From CBDCIS01 sp965217565 (GTDB taxonomy: Bacteria > Chloroflexota > Dehalococcoidia > Lucifugimonadales > CATOSD01): a DNA stretch of 64,000 nt. The notes under the pieces were generated by a model. The model saw only the letters and a list, made by a program, of their open reading frames with translations, was not told the origin of the DNA and did not search any database. Both the position numbers and the translations under genes were made by a program. The DNA is taken from assembly GCA_965217565.1 (NCBI GenBank), contig CBDCIS010000006.1:388652-452651 (forward strand), in the 5' to 3' direction. Below, piece by piece: positions 36,787 to 48,870 of the stretch; within the stretch, counting starts at the first letter, position 1; every line of letters starts with the position of its first letter.

Positions 36787-37032
36787 CTACGCTATGCCGG
36801 CGGCCTGGAGCGCCTCGTCCAGCTTGGCGGGACTGTATCCCACTACCCTGGCGTCGCCGATAACGGTGACCGGGGTTGTGCGGTAGCCCATGCCCACGAG
36901 GTTCTTCAGCGCCTGTCGATCTGTCGATACGTTATAGTCCGCGAACTCGACGCCCTTGCGTGAAAGATACACCTTCACCATGTGGCAGGGGCCTCAACCG
37001 TTGGAGCTATACACCTGGATTTCGTTTTCCAT
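36787..37032 (-). CDS. Glutaredoxin-like selenoprotein (UxxC), in-frame UGA
   Basis: Starts at the ATG at 37032 (AAGGAAA about 7 nt upstream) and reads MENEIQVYSSNG-UGA-GPCHMVKV, then YLSRKGVEFADYNVS and TTPVTVIGDARVVGY to a TAG at 36787: 81 residues if UGA (36996-36994, codon 13) is read. The UGA takes the place of the nucleophilic Cys of the glutaredoxin CxxC site, giving U13-G-P-C16. The fold is otherwise intact: the cis-Pro loop TTPVTVI and the GxSPAKLDEAL end are normal. A hairpin with its loop 20 nt after the UGA fits a bacterial SECIS. Sec-type glutaredoxins are known in bacteria. It follows the FTR-like gene by 14 nt and is its probable electron acceptor or partner. Confidence 0.88.
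36960..36993 (-). promoter_or_regulatory. Putative bSECIS element, glutaredoxin
   Basis: After the UGA there are 15 nt, then stem GTGAA, loop GGTGTATCT and stem TTCAC. The apical loop starts 20 nt after the UGA and opens with GG, meeting the bacterial SECIS consensus (loop 16-37 nt away, G in its first two bases). Confidence 0.65.
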
Positions 37033-37046
37033 TTGCGTTTCCTTTC

Positions 37047-37502
37047 CTATGAATCGGATGATTGGGCGGTGTCTGCGCCTTCGCGGCGTCGCTCGTTGAA
37101 CTCGCGCTTTCCGCCGGTATCGCCGAACAACTCTTCGCCCACTGGCACGGCCACGTCAACGGTTTGGACGATGTCCTCGCCGGATTCGTACTTGCGAAGA
37201 AACTCTTCGCTCACGAAGAACATTCAAATGCAGAAGCCGTCTCGCTCGATGTCTTCGTGATGCCTTTCGCAGGGGCAAATCTTCTTGCGATCCTCATCGG
37301 GATCGCCGCTCAGTGGCATTCAAGGGCAGTAGCGGTAGCCATACTTCCTTTCGTTTTCGCCCAGCCCCTCCTGCACGACCTGGACGACTTCGGTCTCCGG
37401 GAAGAACTCGTATGGCCCCTTCTCGACGTATCTCTCCGAGAAGCGCACGGCTCGCTGGAGGGCCTCCTCTTCGGTTAGCTCGCGTCGTTTACGTGGTGGC
37501 AT
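37047..37502 (-). CDS. FTR catalytic-chain homologue with two in-frame UGA (Sec)
   Basis: From the ATG at 37502 (GGAG about 9 nt upstream) to a TAG at 37047: 151 residues if both UGAs are read. Motifs are YGYRYCP-UGA-MPLSGDPDED, KKICPCERHH and DGFCI-UGA-MFFVSEEF. This is the FTR beta-chain pattern CPC...CPC...CxC. The UGAs are codons 61 and 93, equal to the redox-active C57 and C87 of classical FTR, while the four [4Fe-4S] ligands (C59, C76, C78, C91) stay Cys. FTR reduces thioredoxin-fold proteins with electrons from ferredoxin. Each UGA has its own SECIS-like hairpin. The C-terminal 50 residues after the core are polar and unlike plant FTR. The glutaredoxin lies 14 nt downstream. Random decay or read error would not choose these codons three times. 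Confidence 0.88.
37194..37223 (-). promoter_or_regulatory. Putative bSECIS element, FTR second UGA
   Basis: Starting 13 nt after the UGA at 37226-37224, GCGAAGA pairs perfectly with TCTTCGC around GTT (or a 6-bp stem with loop AGTTT). The loop starts 19-20 nt after the UGA. Confidence 0.65.
37287..37319 (-). promoter_or_regulatory. Putative bSECIS element, FTR first UGA
   Basis: Starting 13 nt after the UGA at 37322-37320, GCGATCC pairs perfectly with GGATCGC around the loop CGATGA. The loop starts 20 nt after the UGA and has G at its second base. Confidence 0.7.
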
Positions 37503-37544
37503 CGTAACACTCTCCGGTGTCATTCCACGACGAGCGTGGTCCGA

Positions 37545-37913
37545 CTAATTCGGCTTGCTGGCCACAGGTCCAAGCCTCATCCTGGTGTGCATGTCGCAAG
37601 GCATATTGTAGAACGACCTTGCCTGGGCTTCAAGCCTGCTGACGAGCATTGGCAGCGCGCGTTCCACATCTTGGAGCGTTTTCTCACCGGACACCTCTAC
37701 GCTCAGGAGCGCGACGGTCTTGCACTCGCACCTGGCGGAGAAGAAGACCTTGCGAAAGCCCGGGTTGGCCGAAAGGTCCATCTTGAATCCGCTCAGGGGC
37801 GATAGGCCCAACTCAGAGGACGCGGCCTCAGACACCAGGCGGCGAAGTTGCTCTTCGCTGATCGCCTCGCCACTGGTAGGGACCTCTTGTGAAGTAGCGT
37901 TGGAGTTGTCTAT
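37545..37913 (-). CDS. Conserved-looking protein of unknown function
   Basis: The frame encodes ISEEQLRRLVSEAASSELGL, then FRKVFFSARCECKTVALLSV, VERALPMLVSRLEAQARSFY and NMPCDMHTRMRLG. I do not recognise the family. The only in-frame standard start is a GTG at 37835 (96 residues) with no ribosome site, and coding-like sequence continues upstream; an ATA at 37913 with GAGG 6 nt before it would give 122 residues. Cysteines (CEC and one more) could be redox-active or metal-binding. It lies between tRNA-Val and the FTR-like gene on the same strand, 42 nt before the latter, so it may be the first gene of the redox operon. Confidence 0.5.
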   Translation of the reverse strand: MDNSNATSQEVPTSGEAISEEQLRRLVSEAASSELGLSPLSGFKMDLSANPGFRKVFFSARCECKTVALLSVEVSGEKTLQDVERALPMLVSRLEAQARSFYNMPCDMHTRMRLGPVASKPN

Positions 37914-37964
37914 GTTCTGCCTCGTTTCTGGTTCTTTATGGTTGCGGTTGTCAAGCGGAGTGAA

Positions 37965-38041
37965 TGGTGGGCGGTATAAGATTTGAACTTATGACCTCTG
38001 CGATGTCAACGCAGCGCTCTAGGCCGCTGAGCTAACCGCCC
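37965..38041 (-). tRNA. tRNA-Val (GAC)
   Basis: Minus strand starts GGGCGGT at 38041, pairing with ACCGCCC. The anticodon arm is CTGCG-TTGACAT-CGCAG (anticodon GAC), the T arm has AGTTCAAATCT. The discriminator is A and CCA is encoded at 37967-37965. Confidence 0.95.
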
Positions 38042-38133
38042 ACTATGGTCAAGCAGCTATAAGTTTAGCAAGCGCAGCGAGCGTGGTCAAGAATCATTGG
38101 CCACACAGCCGGGGAGAGCGCTTCATCGAAAAG

Positions 38134-38161
38134 TGCGACATTTTGGGACGTTCCGGGACAT
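38134..38161. repeat. TGCGACATTTTGGGAC repeat, copy 2
   Basis: TGCGACATTTTGGGACGTTC followed by CGGGACAT, differing from the 8693-8720 copy at two positions. Confidence 0.6.
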
Positions 38162-38321
38162 TTCGTAGTGGAGCGGCTCTGGGTCTGGGGGAATGGCGGT
38201 CACCCCTCTAACCCTCCCGTCAAGGGCGGGGAACTTGTGGATTCATAATAGCACGACCGTTCGCGTTCGTCTAGCGGCGTAACGGATTCGAACCCATTTC
38301 AATCTAGCTGGCGGCGCCTAT

Positions 38322-38366
38322 GCAGGGGCGTCCCGTGTGCCGCCCACAAGGGATTGCCCCTACGGG
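38322..38366. repeat. REP-like long hairpin downstream of rpoC
   Basis: GCAGGGGCGTCCCGTGTG pairs in blocks with CACAAGGGATTGCCCCTAC (GGGGC/GCCCC, TCCC/GGGA, TGTG/CACA). It ends 16 nt from the rpoC stop and could end transcription of rpoBC. Confidence 0.6.
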
Positions 38367-38381
38367 TGGGTGGCGATGGCT

Positions 38382-42569
<4,188 letters not shown>

Positions 42570-42637
42570 GTATCACGCTCCTAATGCCAAACCACGATTC
42601 GAGCTTCCGCCTGCCGCAAGGTCTTGCCGGCACAGCG

Positions 42638-45600
42638 CTAACTATCGTCGCCGCTAACCGCCTCCTCTCTCGAAACTTCAGCTATGCCGTCGTCCTGCTG
42701 CTCCGCGTTGGAGGTGACGGTGAGCTGAGGCTCAGGGTCGCTGACGATTTCGAGCGGGTGCAACGAATCCATTGAGAACTCGTCGCCATCCAGGTCGTCA
42801 ATCCCGTCGTGCTGGAACATCATCTGCTCCGGCTCTTCGTGCAGCAACTCCACGGATAGGCCAAGGCTTTGCAATTCTTTTAGCAGCACGTGGAACGACT
42901 CTGGGATACCTGGCTGGATTACGTCTTCGCCCTTGACGATGGCCTCATAGGTTTTGACCCTACCAACGACGTCGTCTGACTTGACAGTCAGCATCTCCTG
43001 GAGGTTGTGGGCCGCGCTATAGGCTTCCAGCGCCCACACCTCCATTTCGCCGAAGCGTTGGCCCCCGAACTGCGCCTTGCCGCCCAGGGGCTGCTGCGTT
43101 ATCAGCGAATACGGGCCGGTGGAGCGGGCATGAATCTTGTCCTCGACGAGGTGAATCAACTTCATCATGTATATGTAACCCACCGTGATAGGCTGGTCGA
43201 AGGGATCTCCCGTTCGGCCATCGAGCAGGATGGACTTGCCCATGATAGGGGCCGAAATCTGCTCGTCCCTATTGAGGCGAATGGCCTCCTCCCGCATGTC
43301 GTCTATCGAGAGCTTGGAGGTGTCCATACCCCTGTCCGTTCTGAGCCAAATCGCCAGGCAGGCGTTGCGCGCCTCGCCCAGCGCGCCGTTCGCGAATACC
43401 GTGTCGAAGTCCTGACCCCACTCCGCAAGCCATTCCCGCACCCTCTCGAAGTCGATTTGCTTCACGCCATCATCGTCATGGGGCCCGGGGGCGACGGCGC
43501 CTGACTGCTCTATGATCCAGGCCTGTGCGAGGGCGTCCTCGATAGCCGTGTCGGGAGCGCCGTCAAAGACGGGTGTCACTGCCCGGAAGCCCAGCGAATG
43601 CGCCGCCCATCCAAGATGAGTCTCCAGCACCTGTCCAAGATTCATCCGGGAGGGCACGCCAATCGGGTTCAGGATGATGTCCACGGGGGTGCCGTCCGGC
43701 AAGAACGGCATGTCCTCTTCCGGCAGGATTCGCGCTATCACGCCCTTGTTGCCGTGCCGTCCCGCCATCTTGTCGCCTTCGGTAACCTTGCGCGTCTGGG
43801 CGATCCATATACGCACCATCTTGTTGACGCCTGGGGGAAGCTCGTCCCTGTCCGCCCTGTTGAGCGTCTTGACGCCGATAACCTTGCCCTTCTGCCCGTG
43901 GGGCACCCGCAGCGAGGTGTCCTTTACGTCCCGCGCCTTTTCTCCGAATATCGCTCGCAGCAGTTTCTCTTCCGCGCTTAGCTCGGTCTCGCCCTTGGGC
44001 GTGATCTTCCCAACGAGAATGTCGCCAGGGCCTATCTCAGCGCCAATACGAATGATGCCCTCCTCATCCAGATCGCGCAGGCTGTCCTCTCCAACGTTGG
44101 GAATGTCTCTGGTTATCTCCTCCGCCCCCAGCTTCGTGTCCCGCGCCTCCACCTCGTGCTTCTCAATGTGGATGGAGGTGAACTTGTCGTCCTTCACCAT
44201 ACGCTCACTGATGATGATTGCGTCCTCGAAGTTGTAGCCTTCCCAGCTCATGAAGGCGACCAAAACGTTCTGCCCCAAGGCGAGCTCTCCGTGGCCGCTT
44301 GAGGAACTGTCCGCCAGCACCTGGCCCTGTGTTACGTAGTCGCCCCTGGAGACGATGGGACGCTGGTTGACGCAGGTGCCCTGGTTGCTTCTGATGAACT
44401 TTAGCAGACGGTACTCCTCCCGCTCGCCCGCTGCGTCCGTGACGACTATCCTGCTGCCGGTGGACTCGGTGACTATCCCTTCGCTGCGCGAGAGGATGAC
44501 CTGACCGCTGTCCTTCGCCACACGTTCCTCCATCCCGGTGCCTACCAGCGGCACCTCCGGCCGCAGCAGCGGCACCGCCTGGCGTTGCATGTTCGAGCCC
44601 ATCAGGGCGCGGTTGGCGTCGTCGTGCTCCAGGAACGGGATGAGTGACGTCGATACGCTCACAAGCTGTATCGGAGATACGTCCATGTACTCCACCCTCT
44701 CGGGCGGCTCCATCGACACGCCCTCGCCGATACGGGTTTCAACACCGGTCTCTATGAACTGACCCAGGTGGTCCAGAGGCGAGTTCGCCTGCGCGATGTG
44801 AGCGTGCTCCTCCTCGTCCGCGGGAAGGTAGAGAATCTCATCGGGATCGGACGACACGTAGGGCTTGACCGCGAGCATCCTTTCGGGAAGCGACGCGATG
44901 CGCCGGAGAGTCCGTCTCGTGATCTCCTTCCCGCTCCTGCCCGCCCTCAGAATCGCCTTCCCCTCCGTGTCTATTATGTCATCAGTTACCGTTCGCCCCT
45001 CCAGGTCCGGAGCCTTGTTGGAAATCTCCCTGTATATCCTGCGGTAGGGCGTCTCGATAAAGCCGTAATCGTTCGTGCGGGCATAGGTAGCCAGCGAGCC
45101 AAGCAGCCCGATGTTCGGGCCCTCAGGAGTCTCGATAGGGCAGATGCGTCCATAGTGGGAGTGGTGAACGTCGCGCACGTCGAACCCGGCGCGTTCTCTG
45201 GATAGACCACCGGGGCCCAGGGCCGAGAGCCTGCGCTTGTGCGTCAGTTCGGCCAGAGGATTCGTCTGGTCCATGAACTGCGAGAGCTGCGAGCCGCCGT
45301 AGAACTCCCTCACGGCCGCTACGACCGGCCTGATGTTGATCAGCGCGGCGGGCGTAGTCGTCGCCGCGTCCAACTGAGTAGTCATGCGCTCCTTGATGAC
45401 GCGCTCCATCCGCAGCAGTCCGACACGAATCTGGTTCTGTATCAACTCACCCACGGCCCGCACCCGCCGGTTCCCGAGGTGGTCGATGTCGTCCGGTTCG
45501 ATCATCCCGTTGTTGATCTGTATCATCATCCTGAGCAGGCCTATGATGTCTTCCCTTGTCAGGGTGCGTACCTTGAACTCGCTGTCGCGCTTGAGTCGGC

Positions 45601-46474
45601 GGTTGAGCTTGTAGCGGCCAACCCGTCCCAGGTCGTAGCGGCGCTTGTTGAAAAAGAGATTATCCAGCAGCGTCCTGGCGTTTTCCACGCTGGGAGGCTC
45701 ACCTGGACGCAATCTGCGATAGAACTCCATCAGCGCCTCGTTCTGGTCGGTGACGCCGGTGTCCTTGGATATTGTGGTCTCGATGTACTTGTGCTCTTCG
45801 TCTGTGTCAACGTCGGCGAAGAGTTCCTCGAGCTCGTCGTTGGTTTCGTAGCCCATTGCCCTCAACAGCGTGCTGACGGGCGTCTTGCGCTTGCGGTCCA
45901 CCTTGACCGAGACCACGTCCCTGTTGCTGGTCTCGAACTCCATCCACGCCCCGCGATAGGGGATGAGTTTGGCGGAGGAGAGCGGCCGGCCGGTGTTGGG
46001 GTCCTGGTCCACGGTGAAATACACGCCGGGCGACCTCACCAGTTGGCTGACCACCACGCGCTCGGCGCCGTTGATGACGAAGGTGCCGGTGCTAGTCATC
46101 ATGGGTATGTCCCCGATGAAAAGGGTCTGCTCTTTGACTTCGCCCTGCCCGGGTCCAGCGGCCTTTATTCTGAGGTTGACCGTGACGTGCAGAGGGGCGG
46201 AGTATGTGATCTCCTTCTCTCGGCACTCTTCCTCCGTGTACTTGGGCTCCTCGAAGAAATGCTCGTCGAAGCTGAGTTCGAAGCGACCGCCCGGGGTGTC
46301 CTCGATTGGAGAAATCTCCTCGAAGAGTTCGCGCAGCCCGTCCGTCTTCAGCCAATTGAAAGAGCCCAATTGGACCTGCAAGAGATTGGGAACGTCGAGG
46401 ATGCCAGGAATACGGGCGTAGGACCGTCGGTTGCCGGGAATGCCGTTGCCAACACGCAAAGTGGATGGGGTCAT
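42638..46474 (-). CDS. rpoB: RNA polymerase beta subunit
   Basis: 1278 residues. The rifampicin-region block SQLSQFMDQTNPLAELTHKR with RLSALGPGGLSRERAG is typical, as are GRTVTDDIIDTEG and the C-terminal GGKAQFGGQRFGEMEVWALE. It joins beta' to form the catalytic centre. A GAGGAG lies 11-16 nt before the ATG at 46474, a little far. No rplL/rplJ lies upstream; the promoter is only about 140 nt before the start, so rpoBC is an independent unit here. Confidence 0.98.
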   Translation of the reverse strand: MTPSTLRVGNGIPGNRRSYARIPGILDVPNLLQVQLGSFNWLKTDGLRELFEEISPIEDTPGGRFELSFDEHFFEEPKYTEEECREKEITYSAPLHVTVNLRIKAAGPGQGEVKEQTLFIGDIPMMTSTGTFVINGAERVVVSQLVRSPGVYFTVDQDPNTGRPLSSAKLIPYRGAWMEFETSNRDVVSVKVDRKRKTPVSTLLRAMGYETNDELEELFADVDTDEEHKYIETTISKDTGVTDQNEALMEFYRRLRPGEPPSVENARTLLDNLFFNKRRYDLGRVGRYKLNRRLKRDSEFKVRTLTREDIIGLLRMMIQINNGMIEPDDIDHLGNRRVRAVGELIQNQIRVGLLRMERVIKERMTTQLDAATTTPAALINIRPVVAAVREFYGGSQLSQFMDQTNPLAELTHKRRLSALGPGGLSRERAGFDVRDVHHSHYGRICPIETPEGPNIGLLGSLATYARTNDYGFIETPYRRIYREISNKAPDLEGRTVTDDIIDTEGKAILRAGRSGKEITRRTLRRIASLPERMLAVKPYVSSDPDEILYLPADEEEHAHIAQANSPLDHLGQFIETGVETRIGEGVSMEPPERVEYMDVSPIQLVSVSTSLIPFLEHDDANRALMGSNMQRQAVPLLRPEVPLVGTGMEERVAKDSGQVILSRSEGIVTESTGSRIVVTDAAGEREEYRLLKFIRSNQGTCVNQRPIVSRGDYVTQGQVLADSSSSGHGELALGQNVLVAFMSWEGYNFEDAIIISERMVKDDKFTSIHIEKHEVEARDTKLGAEEITRDIPNVGEDSLRDLDEEGIIRIGAEIGPGDILVGKITPKGETELSAEEKLLRAIFGEKARDVKDTSLRVPHGQKGKVIGVKTLNRADRDELPPGVNKMVRIWIAQTRKVTEGDKMAGRHGNKGVIARILPEEDMPFLPDGTPVDIILNPIGVPSRMNLGQVLETHLGWAAHSLGFRAVTPVFDGAPDTAIEDALAQAWIIEQSGAVAPGPHDDDGVKQIDFERVREWLAEWGQDFDTVFANGALGEARNACLAIWLRTDRGMDTSKLSIDDMREEAIRLNRDEQISAPIMGKSILLDGRTGDPFDQPITVGYIYMMKLIHLVEDKIHARSTGPYSLITQQPLGGKAQFGGQRFGEMEVWALEAYSAAHNLQEMLTVKSDDVVGRVKTYEAIVKGEDVIQPGIPESFHVLLKELQSLGLSVELLHEEPEQMMFQHDGIDDLDGDEFSMDSLHPLEIVSDPEPQLTVTSNAEQQDDGIAEVSREEAVSGDDS

Positions 46475-46616
46475 CCGCTATCACACTCCTCACAAGTGAA
46501 GCTAACTGAAGCGTATCCAATTCCAAAAATGACGCGGAAAACGACCGAGGTAATGAAAGACAAAAGGCTGCGGAAAATGCAAATGGCAGTTGGGGACATA
46601 ACTTGACTAGCTACTG

Positions 46617-46645
46617 ATAGTAACATACGCTGGGGAGCATGTCAA
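46617..46645 (-). promoter_or_regulatory. Sigma70-type promoter of rpoBC
   Basis: On the minus strand, TTGACA (46645-46640), a 17-nt spacer, TACTAT (46622-46617). It is near consensus and about 140 nt from the rpoB start. Confidence 0.75.
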
Positions 46646-46689
46646 TAGCCGAGTTGACGGTTCGGTATGGAGTATCCTCGCTGGTGGTT

Positions 46690-47619
46690 ATGCGAGCAAG
46701 ATTCGTGAAGCAGATGGCGCTTTGGGGCATCGTCGTGACGCTCGCGGCGGCGGCTTGCGGCGGCTCTGGCGCGCGCGAGACGCTGACACGGACGCCGGTT
46801 GCGGCGGAGACACCCCAGCCCGCCGCCGGGGGCAACTTGCGCCTGCTCTTGGCGTCGAGCGATATTGCCGTTGGGCGTAATCGGGTAGCCTTTGGTCTCG
46901 TGGACGACGAGGCGGGGCCGCTGAGAAACGCCGGTGACGTCCAGGTCTCTACCTTCTTTCTGACGAACGAGGGGCGGGAAGGACCTATCGAGCGAGTTGG
47001 AGCGGTTTTTCGCAAGTGGCCGTCCGGCGCAGGCGGAGTGTACACAACCAACCTCAACTTCGATAGGCCGGGCAACTGGGGCATCGGGGTGGCAGTCACG
47101 CAGGCTGAAGGCCCCGCGAGGACAGGCTCCGCTAGGGTGAGTGTTCTGGAGGCCAGCCGGACGCCCGCCCTAGGCGCGCTGGCGCCGCGGAGCCGGAGCA
47201 AGACTTCGCGCGACGTGACCGGCCTGGAGCAACTCACCACCGACGCACAGCCCGACCGGGCGCTATACGAGATGACCATCGCGGAAGCCCTGGACTCCGG
47301 CATCCCGCTGGTTGTGACGTTCGCCACGCCGGCCTACTGCACCACCGCGACATGCGGTCCCCAACTGGAGGTGATCAAGGAGTCGAAGTCGCGGCATCAC
47401 GGGAAGGCGAACTACATTCACGTCGAGGTCTATGACAATCCCCAGGACATCCAGGGCGATCTGTCGAACGCGAAGCTGTCGCCCACGCTGGTGGAGTGGG
47501 GACTTCCAAGCGACCCCTGGACGTTCGTAATCGACGCGGAAGGACTGGTGTTCGCCAAGTTCGAGGGCTTCGCTACACCTGAAGAGCTGGAGGAGGCCGT
47601 GTTAGAGGTGCTGAGGTAG
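46690..47619 (+). CDS. Thioredoxin-fold lipoprotein
   Basis: 309 residues from the ATG at 46690. The N-terminus MRARFVKQMALWGIVVTLAA is followed by AACGG, a clear lipobox, so it is a lipoprotein outside the membrane. Residues 50-150 look like a beta-sandwich (RLLLASSDIAVGRNRVAFGL). The C-terminal domain is a thioredoxin/SCO-like fold with VVTFATPAYCTTATCGPQLE, where the CxxxxC pair could be redox-active or bind copper. It is divergent from rpoBC. No strong ribosome site; an earlier start at 46639 would put charged residues before the signal peptide. Confidence 0.78.
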   Translation: MRARFVKQMALWGIVVTLAAAACGGSGARETLTRTPVAAETPQPAAGGNLRLLLASSDIAVGRNRVAFGLVDDEAGPLRNAGDVQVSTFFLTNEGREGPIERVGAVFRKWPSGAGGVYTTNLNFDRPGNWGIGVAVTQAEGPARTGSARVSVLEASRTPALGALAPRSRSKTSRDVTGLEQLTTDAQPDRALYEMTIAEALDSGIPLVVTFATPAYCTTATCGPQLEVIKESKSRHHGKANYIHVEVYDNPQDIQGDLSNAKLSPTLVEWGLPSDPWTFVIDAEGLVFAKFEGFATPEELEEAVLEVLR

Positions 47620-47725
47620 AGAAATGGTTGCCAGGCGCGACTGGCTATTCCCGGAGGGCTTCAATCTGGTACAGTAGGGAAAAGGCAGGGATATTTTCAC
47701 AAAATGGGAAGCAGGAGGGCGTCAG

Positions 47726-48709
47726 ATGAGCGGCGGCAAGGACTTCCATGGGTGGCAGGACCATTGCACTACGGCTGGCGCGACAGGCTCCGCGAGCGCG
47801 GACGGGCACGCCCTGATAGGCAGCACAAGCGATGACCCCTTTACTACTAGAACGCGGCTCTTGGTGGACGCTTCCAACGGAGATTATCACTTTATTGGCA
47901 CGCAGATAATCTCCCAGGACCTGGACACGGTTGCGGACTTCAACCACATGCACACGCGGGGCCTGAACGAAAAGGGGTTCGCCTACACGTGGTCAGCGGC
48001 CCGGCCCAACCCCGAGATCGAGCCGGACAGCTCGAGGGCGGTCGGCGTGCCATACTACCAGTTTGGCGAACTTTTGCTGAGCCAGGCCAAGTCGGTGGAG
48101 GATGCCATCGGACTGCTCGAGTCGTATCCGAGGGCCATCCACGGCAACTTCCTGCTTGCCGACTCCGCCGGAGAGGTCGCGCTCGCCGAGGTGAGCACGC
48201 GCTCGCTCAATATAGAGACTCGCACCGCTGATGGCTGGGTAGCCCGCTCGAACCACTGGATTTCACCACGCATGGCGCAGATAGCGCACACTCCAACCTC
48301 GAACGACTCAACGGTGGTGAGGTTCGACAGAATCTCTACCTTGATGGAAGAGGGCGCTGGCAGCATCGACCCTGCCTACCTGGCCTCCTGTTTCAGCGAC
48401 CACGCTACGCTGAAGGACACGGGCTGGTCGATATGCGCTCACGGGCACACCATGCGGCCCGGCGGAAACGGACGCGGCGGCACGGTTAGCTCCGAGATTT
48501 TGCAGCCCACCAAGGGCATCATGCACTACTGCTACGGCTGGCCGTGCGGCGGCCCGGTCGATTACGCCGACGAGCAAGTGTACCAGGAGCGCTCCTGGGG
48601 CAAGTACGTCGCATTCCGGTTGGAAGACCTGGAGCCGGGCGAGTACGTTACGGTGGATGGCAGGCTGACCCCGCTGGCGGTGCGCTACCTGGCGTCCAGG
48701 GTCGAGTAG
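47726..48709 (+). CDS. Ntn-hydrolase (C45/C69-like) acyltransferase or amidohydrolase
   Basis: 327 residues. The segment DHCTTAGATGSASADGHALI puts Cys14 as a likely N-terminal nucleophile after processing, and GSTSDDPF, LNEKGFAYTWS, HGNFLLADSAGEVALAEV and VARSNHW are typical of the acyl-CoA:6-APA acyltransferase (C45) and PepD (C69) type families. Such enzymes cut or transfer amide bonds of small substrates. No signal peptide is seen. AGGAGGG precedes the ATG. It begins the amide-catabolism cluster and is on the same strand as the ureohydrolase, MFS and hydantoinase genes. Confidence 0.75.
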   Translation: MSGGKDFHGWQDHCTTAGATGSASADGHALIGSTSDDPFTTRTRLLVDASNGDYHFIGTQIISQDLDTVADFNHMHTRGLNEKGFAYTWSAARPNPEIEPDSSRAVGVPYYQFGELLLSQAKSVEDAIGLLESYPRAIHGNFLLADSAGEVALAEVSTRSLNIETRTADGWVARSNHWISPRMAQIAHTPTSNDSTVVRFDRISTLMEEGAGSIDPAYLASCFSDHATLKDTGWSICAHGHTMRPGGNGRGGTVSSEILQPTKGIMHYCYGWPCGGPVDYADEQVYQERSWGKYVAFRLEDLEPGEYVTVDGRLTPLAVRYLASRVE

Positions 48710-48870
48710 GCCGGCGTCCCCGGTTGCCCGCAACTCCGCGGTCATGCCATCCTGGCAGACGTCGCTGTGCCGCCTTGTCCAAGCTCCTATCCAATGGCTT
48801 GTGCAGTAGTCTATACTATTCGCAAATGATCTGATTCCGGTTCACAGAGGAACATGTAAGGAGGGCGCTC

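Larger units (their letters stand above)
38042..38381. other. Gene-free stretch holding repeats
   Basis: 340 nt between tRNA-Val and the rpoC stop. It contains the TGCGACATTTTGGGAC repeat (38134-38161) and a REP-like hairpin (38322-38366). No ORF or RNA gene is supported. Confidence 0.6.

Noticed and set aside
36787..36981. 64-residue ORF as a complete gene
   Set aside because: It lacks the glutaredoxin active site; the true frame starts at 37032 and reads through UGA.
37047..37322. UGA as a reassigned Cys or Gly codon genome-wide
   Set aside because: Normal genes in the window (ligA, metF-region genes, alpha/beta hydrolase) end in TGA, so UGA is a stop here; only context-dependent recoding fits.
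37062..37478. 138-residue plus-strand ORF
   Set aside because: It is antisense to the FTR-like gene, with no family motif; the minus strand has conserved Cys motifs and ribosome sites.
38275..38310. tRNA-like T-loop (GGATTCGAACCC, antisense)
   Set aside because: The T stem does not pair past two bases and no acceptor or anticodon arm can be formed.
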